A DNA stretch of 64,000 nt from Micavibrio sp. UBA6139 (GTDB taxonomy: Bacteria > Pseudomonadota > Alphaproteobacteria > Micavibrionales > Micavibrionaceae): NCBI GenBank assembly GCA_002423285.1, contig DIVF01000054.1, positions 33,711 through 97,710 on the forward strand, in the 5' to 3' direction. This document shows positions 1 to 8,179 of this stretch, in pieces; positions within the stretch are counted from its first letter, which is position 1, and each line of letters opens with the position of its first letter. The position numbers and the translations under genes are program-made. The notes beneath the pieces were generated by a model. That model saw nothing but the letters and a program-made list of their open reading frames with translations, was not told where the DNA came from and did not search any database.

Positions 1-345
1 GGCGCGCAGGTAACCATCGCGTTCCGGTGTTTCCCATGCGGCCAGTTTGCCTTCGGATGATTCCGGATCAGGAATATTGCCGTTTTTATCTGGATCAGCA
101 GGCATGGCCTTGCGGATCGCACCGAGGCGTTGCAGTTCTTTTGTTTCGTTTGTGCAGCGGGCAATATCCTTGAACAGCATTTGCTGCGCCTTTGGACCAC
201 GTTGCCAAACAGCCGAGGATGTTTCAGCGCGTTGCCAGTAATGGCCGTTTGCCGTTTCAATATTTTTGGCCGGCATCGTGTCGCAGGCCGTTAAGCCCAA
301 AAAGGCAACACCAGAGAGAACAAGCGCGAATGAGGTTTTTTTCAT
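1..345 (-). CDS. Lipoprotein of unknown function (3' end outside the window)
   Basis: The first 115 codons are visible and the frame runs off the left edge. The protein starts MKKTSFALVLSGVAFLGLTA and continues CDTMPAK, which is a signal peptide followed by a lipobox (LTAC), so Cys21 would be lipidated and the protein exported to the periplasmic side of a membrane. The mature part is hydrophilic, with a Trp-Gln-Arg rich start and a Cys near residue 69. I recognise no domain. It lies 119 bases downstream of the solute-binding protein gene on the same strand and could share its transcript. The start is supported by the signal peptide. The function is not predictable from this fragment. Confidence 0.75.
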   Translation of the reverse strand, partial: MKKTSFALVLSGVAFLGLTACDTMPAKNIETANGHYWQRAETSSAVWQRGPKAQQMLFKDIARCTNETKELQRLGAIRKAMPADPDKNGNIPDPESSEGKLAAWETPERDGYLRA

Positions 346-464
346 GAAGGGTCGGGCCCGTGAATCGAGAAAAGGTTAATAACGGAGTCAAGGATAGCAA
401 GACTGCGGGGGCGGCTCAATAGCCCAACAAGGCTTCAACGCAGGTTTCCCCGGCTGTTCGGGGC

Positions 465-2249
465 TTATTTTGCACTTTCCCACCATGTTTCCACGACCAT
501 GCCGTAAAGCGGGGTGGTTTCTGGCCTGTGGATGGTTTTCTTGCGGGCCACAAAATCAGCCCCCGGATAGTAAAGCGGGATGGTGTATTGCCCCGATAAC
601 AACACCCGGTCGAGGGCGCGGACATGGGCGACAAGGTCGTCATAGGTCGTGGCCCGGGCAATCTGATCGGCAATGGCATCAACGGCAGGTACGCAAATCC
701 CTGCATAATTCCACCGTGCCGGTTGCTTCGCCGCTTCACAGCCCCAATACAAAATCTGTTCCGTACCCGGTGATAAAGTGGACAGCCAGTAATACAAAAC
801 CATGTCGTAATCATAGTCATTCAAGCGGCCCAAAAACGCAGCCGCATCCAAAACGCGAACATTGGCGGTGATGCCAAGGCGTTTCAAACCGCGCGTGAAG
901 GACAGGGCCAGTTTTTCATCATCGGGGGAACCGAGCAGAACTTCGAAATTAAACGCCGCGCCTGTTTTTACATTCACGCGCTTGCCGTCTTTAATCACCC
1001 ATCCGGCGGCCTTTAGCAATTCATCGGCGCGGCGGAGGTTTTCACGCATCAATTCCGGTGTTCCGGTTGATGGCGGTTGCGGGGCAGGGCCAAAGACGGA
1101 CTCGGGCAGGTCAGCTTTAAACGGTTCCAGAATTTTCAACTGCACATCATCCGGCATACCCGTGGCCGCCAGAAGGGAGTTGGGGTAGTAGCTGTTCACC
1201 TGCTTATACAGCCCATAAAATAAATTATCGTTCAGCCATTTGAAATCGAGCGATAAGCCTAACGCTTCACGCACGCGAATATCATCAAATGGCGGGCGGC
1301 GCATGTTGAAGATCAGGGAATTGACCCGTTCCGGGCGGCCATGCTGCAAAGTTTCCTTGACCAGCTCACCGGATTGAATGGCGGGAATGTCGTAACCCTT
1401 GGCCCATTTATTCGCATCCCATTCACGGCGCAAATCAATCTGGCCGGATTTAAATGCTTCAAAGGCCACCGTGTCGTCACGGTAATAATCAAAGACGATG
1501 CGGTCAAAATTATATTGCCCCTTATTGACAGGCAGATCAGCCGCCCAGTAATTGGGGATGCGTTCATAGGTAATGCTGCGGCCTGGATCGAGGCTTGCGA
1601 CTTTATAAGGGCCGCTGGCCATGGGGGTATCAAGCGTGGATGAATCAAAATTTCGTCCGCTCCACCATGTCTTTGACAACACTGGCATCATCGCCAGAAT
1701 CATAATGGTTTCGCGGTCATACCCTTCACCCAAGGCAAAATGCACGGTGTGGCCGTCAATTTTATCAACCTTGCTGACCAGTTTATAAACGCGGCGCATA
1801 TTGGGGCGGCCTTGATCGCGCAAGGTTTCAAAGGAAAAGATCACATCATCCGCCGTGATCGGCGTGCCGTCTTGGAATGTTGCTTTCTTATTTAAGAAGA
1901 AGGTGATGGCAGAACGATCTTCCGGCACATCGACTTTTTCAGCAATCAGGGGATACATCGTAAACGCTTCATCCCACACCCGTGCCATCAGGCGGTCATG
2001 GACATAGGCCAGACCTTGCGCGGCCTTGCCCTTAATGGCGTAGGGGTTGAGGCTGTCATAAGACCCAATCGCCGCCTGACGCAACGTGCCACTCTTTGGT
2101 GCATCCGGGTTCGCGTAATCAACATGGGTAAAATCGGGGGCGTATTTGGGCGTGCCATGCATCGACAAGGCATAAAGAACTTCCGCCTTTGCCGGGACCG
2201 CAGCAAAGCACAGGACAATTGTCAGCAGTTGGATTAGAATCTTTCCCAT
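465..2249 (-). CDS. Family 5 extracellular solute-binding protein (YejA-like)
   Basis: Periplasmic binding component of an oligopeptide/nickel-class (family 5) ABC importer, 594 residues. The chosen start gives MGKILIQLLTIVLCFAAVPAKA, a clean signal peptide; the frame is open for 41 codons upstream but those residues do not fit an export signal. The mature N-terminus (YALSMHGTPKY, then NPDAPKSGTLRQ) and the long bilobal body with GTPITADDVIFSFE match the YejA-like branch of the family, which is about 600 residues long. No permease or ATPase gene follows downstream, so it is either an orphan component or its transporter lies elsewhere. Its start codon overlaps the start codon of the divergent macro-domain gene. 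Confidence 0.88.
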   Translation of the reverse strand: MGKILIQLLTIVLCFAAVPAKAEVLYALSMHGTPKYAPDFTHVDYANPDAPKSGTLRQAAIGSYDSLNPYAIKGKAAQGLAYVHDRLMARVWDEAFTMYPLIAEKVDVPEDRSAITFFLNKKATFQDGTPITADDVIFSFETLRDQGRPNMRRVYKLVSKVDKIDGHTVHFALGEGYDRETIMILAMMPVLSKTWWSGRNFDSSTLDTPMASGPYKVASLDPGRSITYERIPNYWAADLPVNKGQYNFDRIVFDYYRDDTVAFEAFKSGQIDLRREWDANKWAKGYDIPAIQSGELVKETLQHGRPERVNSLIFNMRRPPFDDIRVREALGLSLDFKWLNDNLFYGLYKQVNSYYPNSLLAATGMPDDVQLKILEPFKADLPESVFGPAPQPPSTGTPELMRENLRRADELLKAAGWVIKDGKRVNVKTGAAFNFEVLLGSPDDEKLALSFTRGLKRLGITANVRVLDAAAFLGRLNDYDYDMVLYYWLSTLSPGTEQILYWGCEAAKQPARWNYAGICVPAVDAIADQIARATTYDDLVAHVRALDRVLLSGQYTIPLYYPGADFVARKKTIHRPETTPLYGMVVETWWESAK

Positions 2250-2829
2250 GTCAGATGTGATAGCAGAGCCATCCCCCCGTTCCAACCGTGATTTAATCAA
2301 CAAAATACGGCTGATCGAGGGCGATTTAACGGCACAAAGCGATGTTGATGTCATTGTTGGGTCCATTTCCACCGCATTAAAGGTGGATGGAAGCCTGAAT
2401 CAGTCCCTGATTCGCGCCGCCGGACAGCAATTTGACGATTTTATCGTCGAAAACATCTATAAACCCCGCCCGGGGGATGTTTTTGAGGTTCCGCCCTATA
2501 ATATCCCGGTTCCCCACGTCTTTTTCGCCGTCACCCCGGATTGGAAAGATTCGCTCGATTTCGAAGATCGCGACCTGATCCGCTGTTACCGGGGGGCCAT
2601 GCAGATGGCCGAAAAAATGAAACTGACCCGCATCGCTTTCCCGGCCCTCGGCACAGGCCGTAAAAAATACCCGCTCCGCCGCGCCGCACGCCTCGCCATC
2701 AACGGCATCATGGACCGCATGACAACTCACTTCGAAGAAGTCCGTATCGTCTGCAACCGCCGTGAACAATATGATGCCTTCGCCGAATGGCTAACCCATT
2801 ACGGCCACGAAAATCCAGCAGGGAAATAA
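2248..2829 (+). CDS. Macro domain protein (ADP-ribose binding/hydrolase type)
   Basis: A 193-residue protein made almost entirely of one macro domain. The motif IRLIEGDLTAQSDVDVIVGS near residues 22-41 resembles the I-x-x-G-D-I-T...D-A-I-V-N-A entry of the family, and IAFPALGTGRKKYPLRRAAR near residues 129-148 matches the distal P-A-[LI]-G-T-G loop. Macro domains bind ADP-ribose or O-acetyl-ADP-ribose and some hydrolyse the linkage. The canonical VNAAN loop reads VGSISTAL here, so catalysis cannot be assumed. ATG at 2248 overlaps the start codon of the divergent solute-binding gene, and no strong ribosome site precedes it. Followed by a palindromic terminator. Confidence 0.85.
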   Translation: MSDVIAEPSPRSNRDLINKIRLIEGDLTAQSDVDVIVGSISTALKVDGSLNQSLIRAAGQQFDDFIVENIYKPRPGDVFEVPPYNIPVPHVFFAVTPDWKDSLDFEDRDLIRCYRGAMQMAEKMKLTRIAFPALGTGRKKYPLRRAARLAINGIMDRMTTHFEEVRIVCNRREQYDAFAEWLTHYGHENPAGK

Positions 2830-2840
2830 GAGGAAATATT

Positions 2841-2891
2841 GAAGGGGTCGTTTGAAGGGGGCATTGCCCCCTTCGACCCTATTCTTTTTTT
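2841..2891. terminator. Palindromic terminator, copy A of a repeat family
   Basis: Core palindrome GAAGGGGGC-ATT-GCCCCCTTC at 2854-2874, flanked by an outer GGGTC/GACCC pairing and followed on the + strand by ATTCTTTTTTT. It separates the convergent macro-domain and adenosine kinase genes. About 50 bases are nearly identical to the copy at 9927-9976. Confidence 0.85.
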
Positions 2892-2893
2892 AC

Positions 2894-3895
2894 TTATGCC
2901 GCTTTCTTTAAAAACGCAGCGTAGGATTCCACGGGGCGAGGGCCCATGTGGCTGATCACTTCGGCTGCGGCGAGGGAGCCTAAGTGACCGCAGCGTTCCA
3001 GTGGCATGTCGCGGGACAGGCCATAGAGGAACCCGGCGGCGTATTGATCGCCTGCGCCTGTGGTGTCCAGAACTTTTGCGACAGGTTCGGCTTTGACTTC
3101 AATAACGCGGTCGCCATTGACGATGACGGAGCCTTTTGCGCTGCGTGTCAGGACGGCGATTTCGCATTTGTTGCGAATGATATCGACGGCGTCTTCGAAT
3201 GTGGCGGTTTGGTACAGGGCCATGATTTCCGCTTCGTTGGCGAACAGTACATCGGTGCTTTGTTCAACGAAGGCTTGGAAGTCATCGCGGTGACGCTCAA
3301 CACAGAACGGGTCGGACAAGGTAATTGAAATGCGGCGACCAGCACTGTGTGCGACATCGGATGCCGCGCGGAAGGCGTTTTTCGCATGGGGCGGATCGAA
3401 CATGTAGCCCTCAAGATAAGTGATTGCGGCTTGGGAGATCAGGTCTGTATCAATGTCATCTGCAGACAGATGCAAACCAGCACCCAGATAGGTGCTCATG
3501 GTGCGTTCGCCGTCTTCGGAAACGAGGACAAGGCAGCGGCCTGTCTTGGCACCGATGACGATAGGTTGGGTATTATAAGTGATGCCCAGTTTCTTCATGT
3601 CGCTGCGGAATACATCGCCCAGATTATCCTGCGCCACTTTACCGATATAGGCTGCACGGCCACCAAAGGACGCAACCCCGGCAATCGTATTGCCAGCAGA
3701 CCCGCCCGACATTTCAACTCCGCCGGACATTTCGGCGTAGAGTTGAACGGCGCGTTTTTCATCAATCAGGGACATGCCGCCACGGGCAACGCCGTGGGCT
3801 TCAACCTGATTTTGAAGGAACTCTTCGGTGACGGTTGTTAATACATCAACCATCGCATTGCCCATGGCAAGGACATCAATCGGGGTGTTTGTCAT
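2894..3895 (-). CDS. PfkB-family carbohydrate kinase, probable adenosine kinase
   Basis: 333 residues. PfkB kinases phosphorylate the hydroxymethyl group of a sugar or nucleoside with ATP; alphaproteobacterial members starting like this one (DVLAMGNAMVDVL) are annotated as adenosine kinase, giving AMP from adenosine. Visible signatures are GGSAGNT in the N-terminal substrate region and DTTGAGDQYAAGFLYG near the C-terminus, the family's second signature containing the catalytic Asp and anion hole. ATG at 3895 was chosen because AGGAAG lies just upstream and the upstream extension is not conserved-looking. The divergent TetR-type gene starts 83 bases away. The precise substrate is inferred from family resemblance only. 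Confidence 0.85.
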   Translation of the reverse strand: MTNTPIDVLAMGNAMVDVLTTVTEEFLQNQVEAHGVARGGMSLIDEKRAVQLYAEMSGGVEMSGGSAGNTIAGVASFGGRAAYIGKVAQDNLGDVFRSDMKKLGITYNTQPIVIGAKTGRCLVLVSEDGERTMSTYLGAGLHLSADDIDTDLISQAAITYLEGYMFDPPHAKNAFRAASDVAHSAGRRISITLSDPFCVERHRDDFQAFVEQSTDVLFANEAEIMALYQTATFEDAVDIIRNKCEIAVLTRSAKGSVIVNGDRVIEVKAEPVAKVLDTTGAGDQYAAGFLYGLSRDMPLERCGHLGSLAAAEVISHMGPRPVESYAAFLKKAA

Positions 3896-3978
3896 GTGGT
3901 CTTCCTGCTCGTTTACGGCCTGATTGTTTAGGGATATAATCCCCCAATCTGTAACGGAAATATCCGGGATTGCAAGCA

Positions 3979-4578
3979 ATGACCAAGGCTAAAACCACCA
4001 AAAAAGAGACTTTGCCGCTGAAAGAGCGCGCCGTTCGGGCTGCGCTGGATCTTGCGGCCAAGACGGGTTGGGCCGGGGTGACGATGCAGGATATTGCCAC
4101 CAAGTGTAAATGCACGCTGGCGGAACTGCATGATGTCTTTGAAGAACGCGGGGACATCTTAACCGCCTATGGCCGGGCCGTAGACCGCCGGGTGCTGGAC
4201 GGGGTGGGTAAGCCCGATATGACACAATCAGACCGCGACCGTTTATTCGATGTGATGATGGAGCGGTTTGATGTTTTGGGTGAAGACCGCGATGCCTTGC
4301 AATCCATTTTGAAATCCTTCTGCACCAATCCGAAACAGGCGATCATCGGTTTGCCGCATCTGGGGAAATCAATGGTGTGGATGTTGGAATGTGCGGGCAT
4401 TGATGCCAACGGGGCGAAGGGGGCTGTGAAGGCACTCGGATTGCTCGGCGTTTATCTCTACACGCTGAAGGCATGGATGGATGATGAAAGCGAAGATTTA
4501 TCCAAAACCATGGCCGCACTCGACCGTGCCTTGGGCCGGGCCGAACAATGGGGCGGGGTTGTCTTAAACCGCTTTTAG
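3979..4578 (+). CDS. TetR/AcrR-family transcriptional regulator
   Basis: 199 residues. The N-terminal part (about residues 12-58) has the TetR helix-turn-helix layout: RAVRAALDLAAKTGWAGVTM followed by QDIATKCKCTLAELHDVFEE, with a final recognition helix ending in a phenylalanine. The C-terminal part is helical and would hold a ligand or dimer interface. Such proteins repress nearby genes until a small ligand binds. It is divergent from the kinase gene, so the 83-base gap is a candidate operator. Its stop codon interlocks with that of hemA (4-base overlap, TTAG). ATG at 3979 is preferred to the TTG three codons upstream. Confidence 0.8.
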   Translation: MTKAKTTKKETLPLKERAVRAALDLAAKTGWAGVTMQDIATKCKCTLAELHDVFEERGDILTAYGRAVDRRVLDGVGKPDMTQSDRDRLFDVMMERFDVLGEDRDALQSILKSFCTNPKQAIIGLPHLGKSMVWMLECAGIDANGAKGAVKALGLLGVYLYTLKAWMDDESEDLSKTMAALDRALGRAEQWGGVVLNRF

Positions 4579-5798
4579 GCTGCTGCCTGTAACAGGTGGT
4601 TTTGTTCCCACAGATCTTTCAGAATATCACCGAAGCGGTGAATATCTTCTGTGCTGTGTGCGGCCGTTGCGGTCAGGCGCATGCGCTCTGTTCCCTTTGG
4701 CACGGTTGGGTAATTGATCGGCTGAACATAGATATTGTATTCGCTTAACAAAACATCTGTCAGCATTTTGCAGCATGTCGCTTCACCAACGATCAGTGGA
4801 ACAATGTGGCTTTCACCTTGCAAGAAACCCAGACCCTGTGTGGACAGTAGTTTTTTGAAACGGGCGACATTGGCTTTTTGCTTGTCGCGTTCAACATTGG
4901 ACACTTTCAAATGTTCAATGCTGGCGCGTGCACCTGCCAAAATGGCTGGGGGCAGGGATGTGGTGAAGATAAAAGTGGAGGCGTAGGAACGAACTGCATC
5001 AACAACCGGTTTGCTGCCTGCGATGTAGCCACCAACCAGACCATAGGCCTTGCCAAATGTGCCTTCGATAATATCAACCCGGTGCATCAAATTGCGTTCT
5101 TCTGCAACGCCGGCACCACGTGGGCCATACAGGCCAACACCGTGAACTTCATCCAGATAGGACAAAGCGCCATATTTTTCGGCCAGCGCAACAATCTCCG
5201 CAATCGGGGAGATGTCACCTTCCATCGAATAGACGGATTCAAAGGCAATGATTTTTGGGCGTTTAATATCTGTCGCCTTCAGTAGCTCTTCCAAGTGCGC
5301 AACATCGTTGTGGCGGAATACTTTTGTTTCCGCGCCGCTGCTGCGCATGCCGTGGATCATCGATGCGTGGTTCAAGGCATCGGAAAAAATAATGCAGTTC
5401 GGCAGCAGTTTGGCCAGAGTCCCCAGCGCCCCTTCATTGGCGGTATAGCCAGAGGAGAAGACAAGGGCCGCTTCCTTATCGTGAAGGTCGGCGACGCTTT
5501 CTTCCAGTTCAACGTGGTAACGGGTTGTGCCGGAAATATTGCGGGTGCCGCCTGCGCCTGCGCCGCTGCGGTCGATCGCGTCATGCATGGCTTCTAAAAC
5601 GACAGGGTGTTGGCCCATACCCAGATAGTCATTGCTGCACCAGATTGTGACTTCTTTGACAGTCCCGTCGGTGGCATGGTGCAGGGCTTTCGGAAATTGT
5701 CCGGCAATCCGCTCCAGCGTGGCAAAGGTGCGGTAACGCCCTTCTGCTTTCAGGGTGTCGATGCGGTCTTGGAAAAAGGCATCATATTTACAGGTCAT
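4575..5798 (-). CDS. hemA: 5-aminolevulinate synthase (C4 pathway)
   Basis: 407 residues, normal length for the enzyme. It condenses succinyl-CoA and glycine to 5-aminolevulinate with pyridoxal phosphate, the committed step of heme synthesis in alphaproteobacteria. The alpha-oxoamine synthase fold is clear: WCSNDYLGMGQHP near residue 53, GAGAGGTRNISGT near 79-91, DEVHGVGLYGPRGAG near 216-230, and the PLP Schiff-base lysine at about residue 250 in EGTFGKAYG. It stands alone, convergent with the TetR-type gene and divergent from ribokinase. Presence of this gene argues for an alphaproteobacterium, because most other bacteria use the glutamyl-tRNA route. Confidence 0.96.
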   Translation of the reverse strand: MTCKYDAFFQDRIDTLKAEGRYRTFATLERIAGQFPKALHHATDGTVKEVTIWCSNDYLGMGQHPVVLEAMHDAIDRSGAGAGGTRNISGTTRYHVELEESVADLHDKEAALVFSSGYTANEGALGTLAKLLPNCIIFSDALNHASMIHGMRSSGAETKVFRHNDVAHLEELLKATDIKRPKIIAFESVYSMEGDISPIAEIVALAEKYGALSYLDEVHGVGLYGPRGAGVAEERNLMHRVDIIEGTFGKAYGLVGGYIAGSKPVVDAVRSYASTFIFTTSLPPAILAGARASIEHLKVSNVERDKQKANVARFKKLLSTQGLGFLQGESHIVPLIVGEATCCKMLTDVLLSEYNIYVQPINYPTVPKGTERMRLTATAAHSTEDIHRFGDILKDLWEQNHLLQAAA

Positions 5799-5871
5799 GT
5801 GTGCAGTGCCGTATTCTTAATGGTTAATGCCCGGACACTAGACAATTCCAAAAAGGGTTACAATCATTCTT

Positions 5872-5898
5872 TTGGCAAAGCCTGCCCCGGTGTATAAT
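5872..5898 (+). promoter_or_regulatory. Candidate sigma70-type promoter of ribokinase
   Basis: TTGGCA at 5872-5877 and a perfect TATAAT at 5893-5898 with a short 15-base spacer. The downstream distance to the ribokinase start and the AAGGAG at 5911-5916 fit. The spacer is shorter than the ideal 17, so this is a candidate only. Confidence 0.4.
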
Positions 5899-5926
5899 GA
5901 ATTGAATGTAAAGGAGAACCATTCTC

Positions 5927-6847
5927 ATGTTGGTTGTATTTGGGTCCATCAATATGGACATGGTTGTTGAGCCAGAACACCTGCCACAGACGGGGGAAAC
6001 GGTGCTTTGCCCCGACTATGACCTGTTCCCGGGTGGCAAGGGTGCGAACCAGGCTTTGGCGGCTGCGCGGATCGGGGCGCGGGTGGCCTTGGTCGGCTGC
6101 GTTGGTGGCGACCATTATTCCCAACAGATTTTGGCAACGATTCGCCGCCAGGGGGTCATGACCTCCGGCGTTGCAGAATCAGACCGCCCCACAGGTTGCG
6201 CGATGGTGATGCGTGAAAAGGGTGGCAAGAACCGGATCATCGTTGCGGGTGGTGCGAATAATGACGCCACCGCCGATCAGGTCCCAGATGAGATCCTGCG
6301 CAATGACTCCATGATCCTGACGCAGGGTGAAGTTCCACCGGAAGAAATTTTTAAACTGATCCGCCGTGCGCATGAACGCGGTGTGAAGGTTATTTTGAAT
6401 GCGGCCCCGGCCTTTAACCTGCCAGAAGAGATTCTCAGCAAGGTTTGGATTTTGGTCGTCAATGAAATTGAAATGGGTCAGGTGAGTGCGGGGCTTGGCT
6501 TGCCTGTCACCACACCCGCCGAGATGGTTCGTGCATTGGCCGCGAAGGGAAAAACAACCTGCATCGTGACGCTGGCGGAAAAGGGTTCCATCGTTGTCAC
6601 GCCGGATGGAAAATCATTTTCTGTTTCCGCATTGGCGATTGAAGAAGTCGTTGATACGACCGGGGCGGGGGATGCGTATTGCGGTACATTATCTGCGTGT
6701 CTTTATGGTGGAATGAATTTAGAAGAATCCGTTCGCTGGGCCGCCGTTGCCGGATCACTCGCGTGTACGCAAGAGGGCACCATCAACGCCTTCGCGTTCA
6801 AGGATGATATTCAGGAAAATCTGGATAAAGTAACGGTCAGCCGTTAA
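5927..6847 (+). CDS. rbsK: Ribokinase (PfkB family)
   Basis: 306 residues, the usual ribokinase size. Catalyses ATP-dependent phosphorylation of ribose to ribose 5-phosphate. The start VVFGSINMDMV, the PGGKGANQALAAARIG motif near residues 38-53 and DTTGAGDAYCGTLSACL near 244-260 are the ribokinase pattern; the GGKGAN sequence is more diagnostic of ribokinase than of other PfkB enzymes. ATG at 5927 is preceded by AAGGAG at a 10-base distance. No ribose transporter gene is adjacent, so it may serve nucleoside salvage, in line with the adenosine kinase-like gene nearby. The last codons overlap the stop of the small antisense gene by 4 bases. Confidence 0.92.
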   Translation: MLVVFGSINMDMVVEPEHLPQTGETVLCPDYDLFPGGKGANQALAAARIGARVALVGCVGGDHYSQQILATIRRQGVMTSGVAESDRPTGCAMVMREKGGKNRIIVAGGANNDATADQVPDEILRNDSMILTQGEVPPEEIFKLIRRAHERGVKVILNAAPAFNLPEEILSKVWILVVNEIEMGQVSAGLGLPVTTPAEMVRALAAKGKTTCIVTLAEKGSIVVTPDGKSFSVSALAIEEVVDTTGAGDAYCGTLSACLYGGMNLEESVRWAAVAGSLACTQEGTINAFAFKDDIQENLDKVTVSR

Positions 6848-7020
6848 GCGCGAAAATTGACGTTTGTTCCACGGCTGCTGAGTGCGGCGACGCTGGAGGC
6901 GGATTGCGCCAGAATATCGGCGACCTGCTGGTCAGCCTTGGCGCTGGCTTTGATCACTTCCATTGTAATGGCTTGGCGTGTCATGGCTGCGGTTGCCGCG
7001 ATACCTGCTGGAATGTCCAT
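6844..7020 (-). CDS. Small YjfB-like putative motility protein (58 residues)
   Basis: An easily missed 58-codon gene. It starts MDIPAGIAATAAMTRQ and ends NVNFRA. The MDI start, the Ala/Gln-rich amphipathic helix and the length of about 60 residues resemble the YjfB family, described as putative motility proteins; the resemblance was judged by eye. Composition and codon use look coding (GCC, CAG, GTC, GAT). A purine-rich stretch GGGGACCATAGGAT lies directly upstream. The stop codon interlocks with that of ribokinase. Upstream, on the same strand, are the response regulator and its partner, which fits a motility or signalling theme but does not prove it. Confidence 0.65.
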   Translation of the reverse strand: MDIPAGIAATAAMTRQAITMEVIKASAKADQQVADILAQSASSVAALSSRGTNVNFRA

Positions 7021-7094
7021 ATCCTATGGTCCCCAAGGGTCGTTGGTAATTTTCTAATCGTTTCAATTGTAACACGAAAAGATTAAATGGGTTG

Positions 7095-7622
7095 TTAATC
7101 CTTTAAGCCCCTGTGTTTCTTCATATATCTCTGGCAGGCACCATAAAGCTCCCCGGCCAGAATCTTGCCCTGCGCCCCGCCATCCCCGGACAGGCGGCTA
7201 TGCATGATCGCGGCGATGGTTTTCAAATGCAGGTCCACAACCTCAATCGCGTCATCATTTAACTGGGGCAAATGTTCAAGGAAGTTGAGCAAAATATCGG
7301 CCAGGGCCGTCACCAGCGGATATTTATACATCCCGCCACTCGCTTTTAAATCCATGGCGGGGCTGCTCAATGTGGCGATTGTTACTTTGTCGCGCACCGG
7401 GTTTGTGCGGGCGGCTTGGATGGCGGTTTGCAAACGATCAAGGAAGTCCTTGGCGTAGGGTTCAAATTCAATCGGTAATTGATCAGCGTAATTTTGGGCG
7501 CGCTTCACAGTTGTGGTATCAACGCCGCCATAGCCTGCCTTTTCACGCAGGACGTGCCGGGGGGTGATGATCCGAACATCGTCGGATATCTTTTCGACCT
7601 TATTCAACGGGTCCATTTTCAT
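7095..7622 (-). CDS. Conserved hypothetical partner of the response regulator
   Basis: 175 residues, mostly predicted helical, soluble, no signal peptide. I do not recognise a named domain. Its start overlaps the stop of the response regulator gene by ATGA, so the two are almost surely translated together and work in one pathway. The middle part, with GGMYKYPLVTALADILLNFLE and EVVDLHLKTIAAIMHSRLSG, is an all-helix pattern that could form a bundle contacting a receiver domain. No conserved phosphorylatable His in an obvious HPt motif was found, so calling it an HPt protein would be a guess. The start may also be the second ATG, two codons further. Confidence 0.75.
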   Translation of the reverse strand: MKMDPLNKVEKISDDVRIITPRHVLREKAGYGGVDTTTVKRAQNYADQLPIEFEPYAKDFLDRLQTAIQAARTNPVRDKVTIATLSSPAMDLKASGGMYKYPLVTALADILLNFLEHLPQLNDDAIEVVDLHLKTIAAIMHSRLSGDGGAQGKILAGELYGACQRYMKKHRGLKD

Positions 7623-8179
7623 GGTTTATCCGCGTTGTCTTTCAGGTCCTTTAAAATATCATCAAGACGTTGCGGGGGAGAATCTGTTGTCTTTTCCGGG
7701 CCACGACGGCGCGGGCCATTATAGCCTTCTTCGCGGCGGCGGCGGCGGTCGGGTCCGAAAAATTCTTTTGAATGAACAAATTTACGCGGCTTTTCGATTA
7801 ATTGTTCGATGCGCGCGGCTAGGTCCTTGGCAGAAAATGGTTTGACCATAAATTCGGTGACGCCCTTGTCCCGCGCTTCCATCACACGCACCTTGGCGCT
7901 GTAACCGGTCATCAAAATAATCGGTACAAATTGATTGGGGGATCGGGGGTCGGTGCGGATTTTTTCCGTCAAGGCAATACCGTCATAGGGTTCCATCATC
8001 CAATCGGTAATCACCAGATCGGGGTTATGGGTGCAGAATTTTTCAAAACCCTCCACCGGGTCGGTGGCGGTATAGATATGCTTAAACCCGAATACTTTCA
8101 GGATCGACGCCGTTGTGGACAGCATCGGTGTCATATCATCAATAATCAGAACTGCAGTATTTTCGAATTGGTACGCCAT
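7619..8179 (-). CDS. Single-domain response regulator with basic C-terminal tail
   Basis: 186 residues. Residues about 8-128 form a CheY-like receiver: acidic pair Asp14/Asp15, phosphoacceptor Asp59 (DLVITDWMM), Thr90 (ILMTG) and Lys112 (MVKPFSA). No DNA-binding output domain follows. Instead there is a tail with FFGPDRRRRREEGYNGPRRR, a strongly basic segment of a kind often seen after receivers in alphaproteobacteria. A single-domain receiver would act by protein contacts, as in chemotaxis or phosphorelays; no kinase gene is adjacent. The downstream gene overlaps by ATGA. A small YjfB-like motility gene follows, which weakly suggests a motility role. Confidence 0.9.
   Translation of the reverse strand: MAYQFENTAVLIIDDMTPMLSTTASILKVFGFKHIYTATDPVEGFEKFCTHNPDLVITDWMMEPYDGIALTEKIRTDPRSPNQFVPIILMTGYSAKVRVMEARDKGVTEFMVKPFSAKDLAARIEQLIEKPRKFVHSKEFFGPDRRRRREEGYNGPRRRGPEKTTDSPPQRLDDILKDLKDNADKP

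Noticed and set aside
448..463. CCCCG...CGGGG hairpin after the solute-binding gene
   Set aside because: Short stem with no T-run on the gene's strand; terminator function not supported.
7083..7098. TTAA-N8-TTAA upstream of the YjfB-like gene as a CtrA site
   Set aside because: The spacer is 8 bases, not 7, and the first half overlaps intergenic T/A runs; not accepted as a CtrA site.
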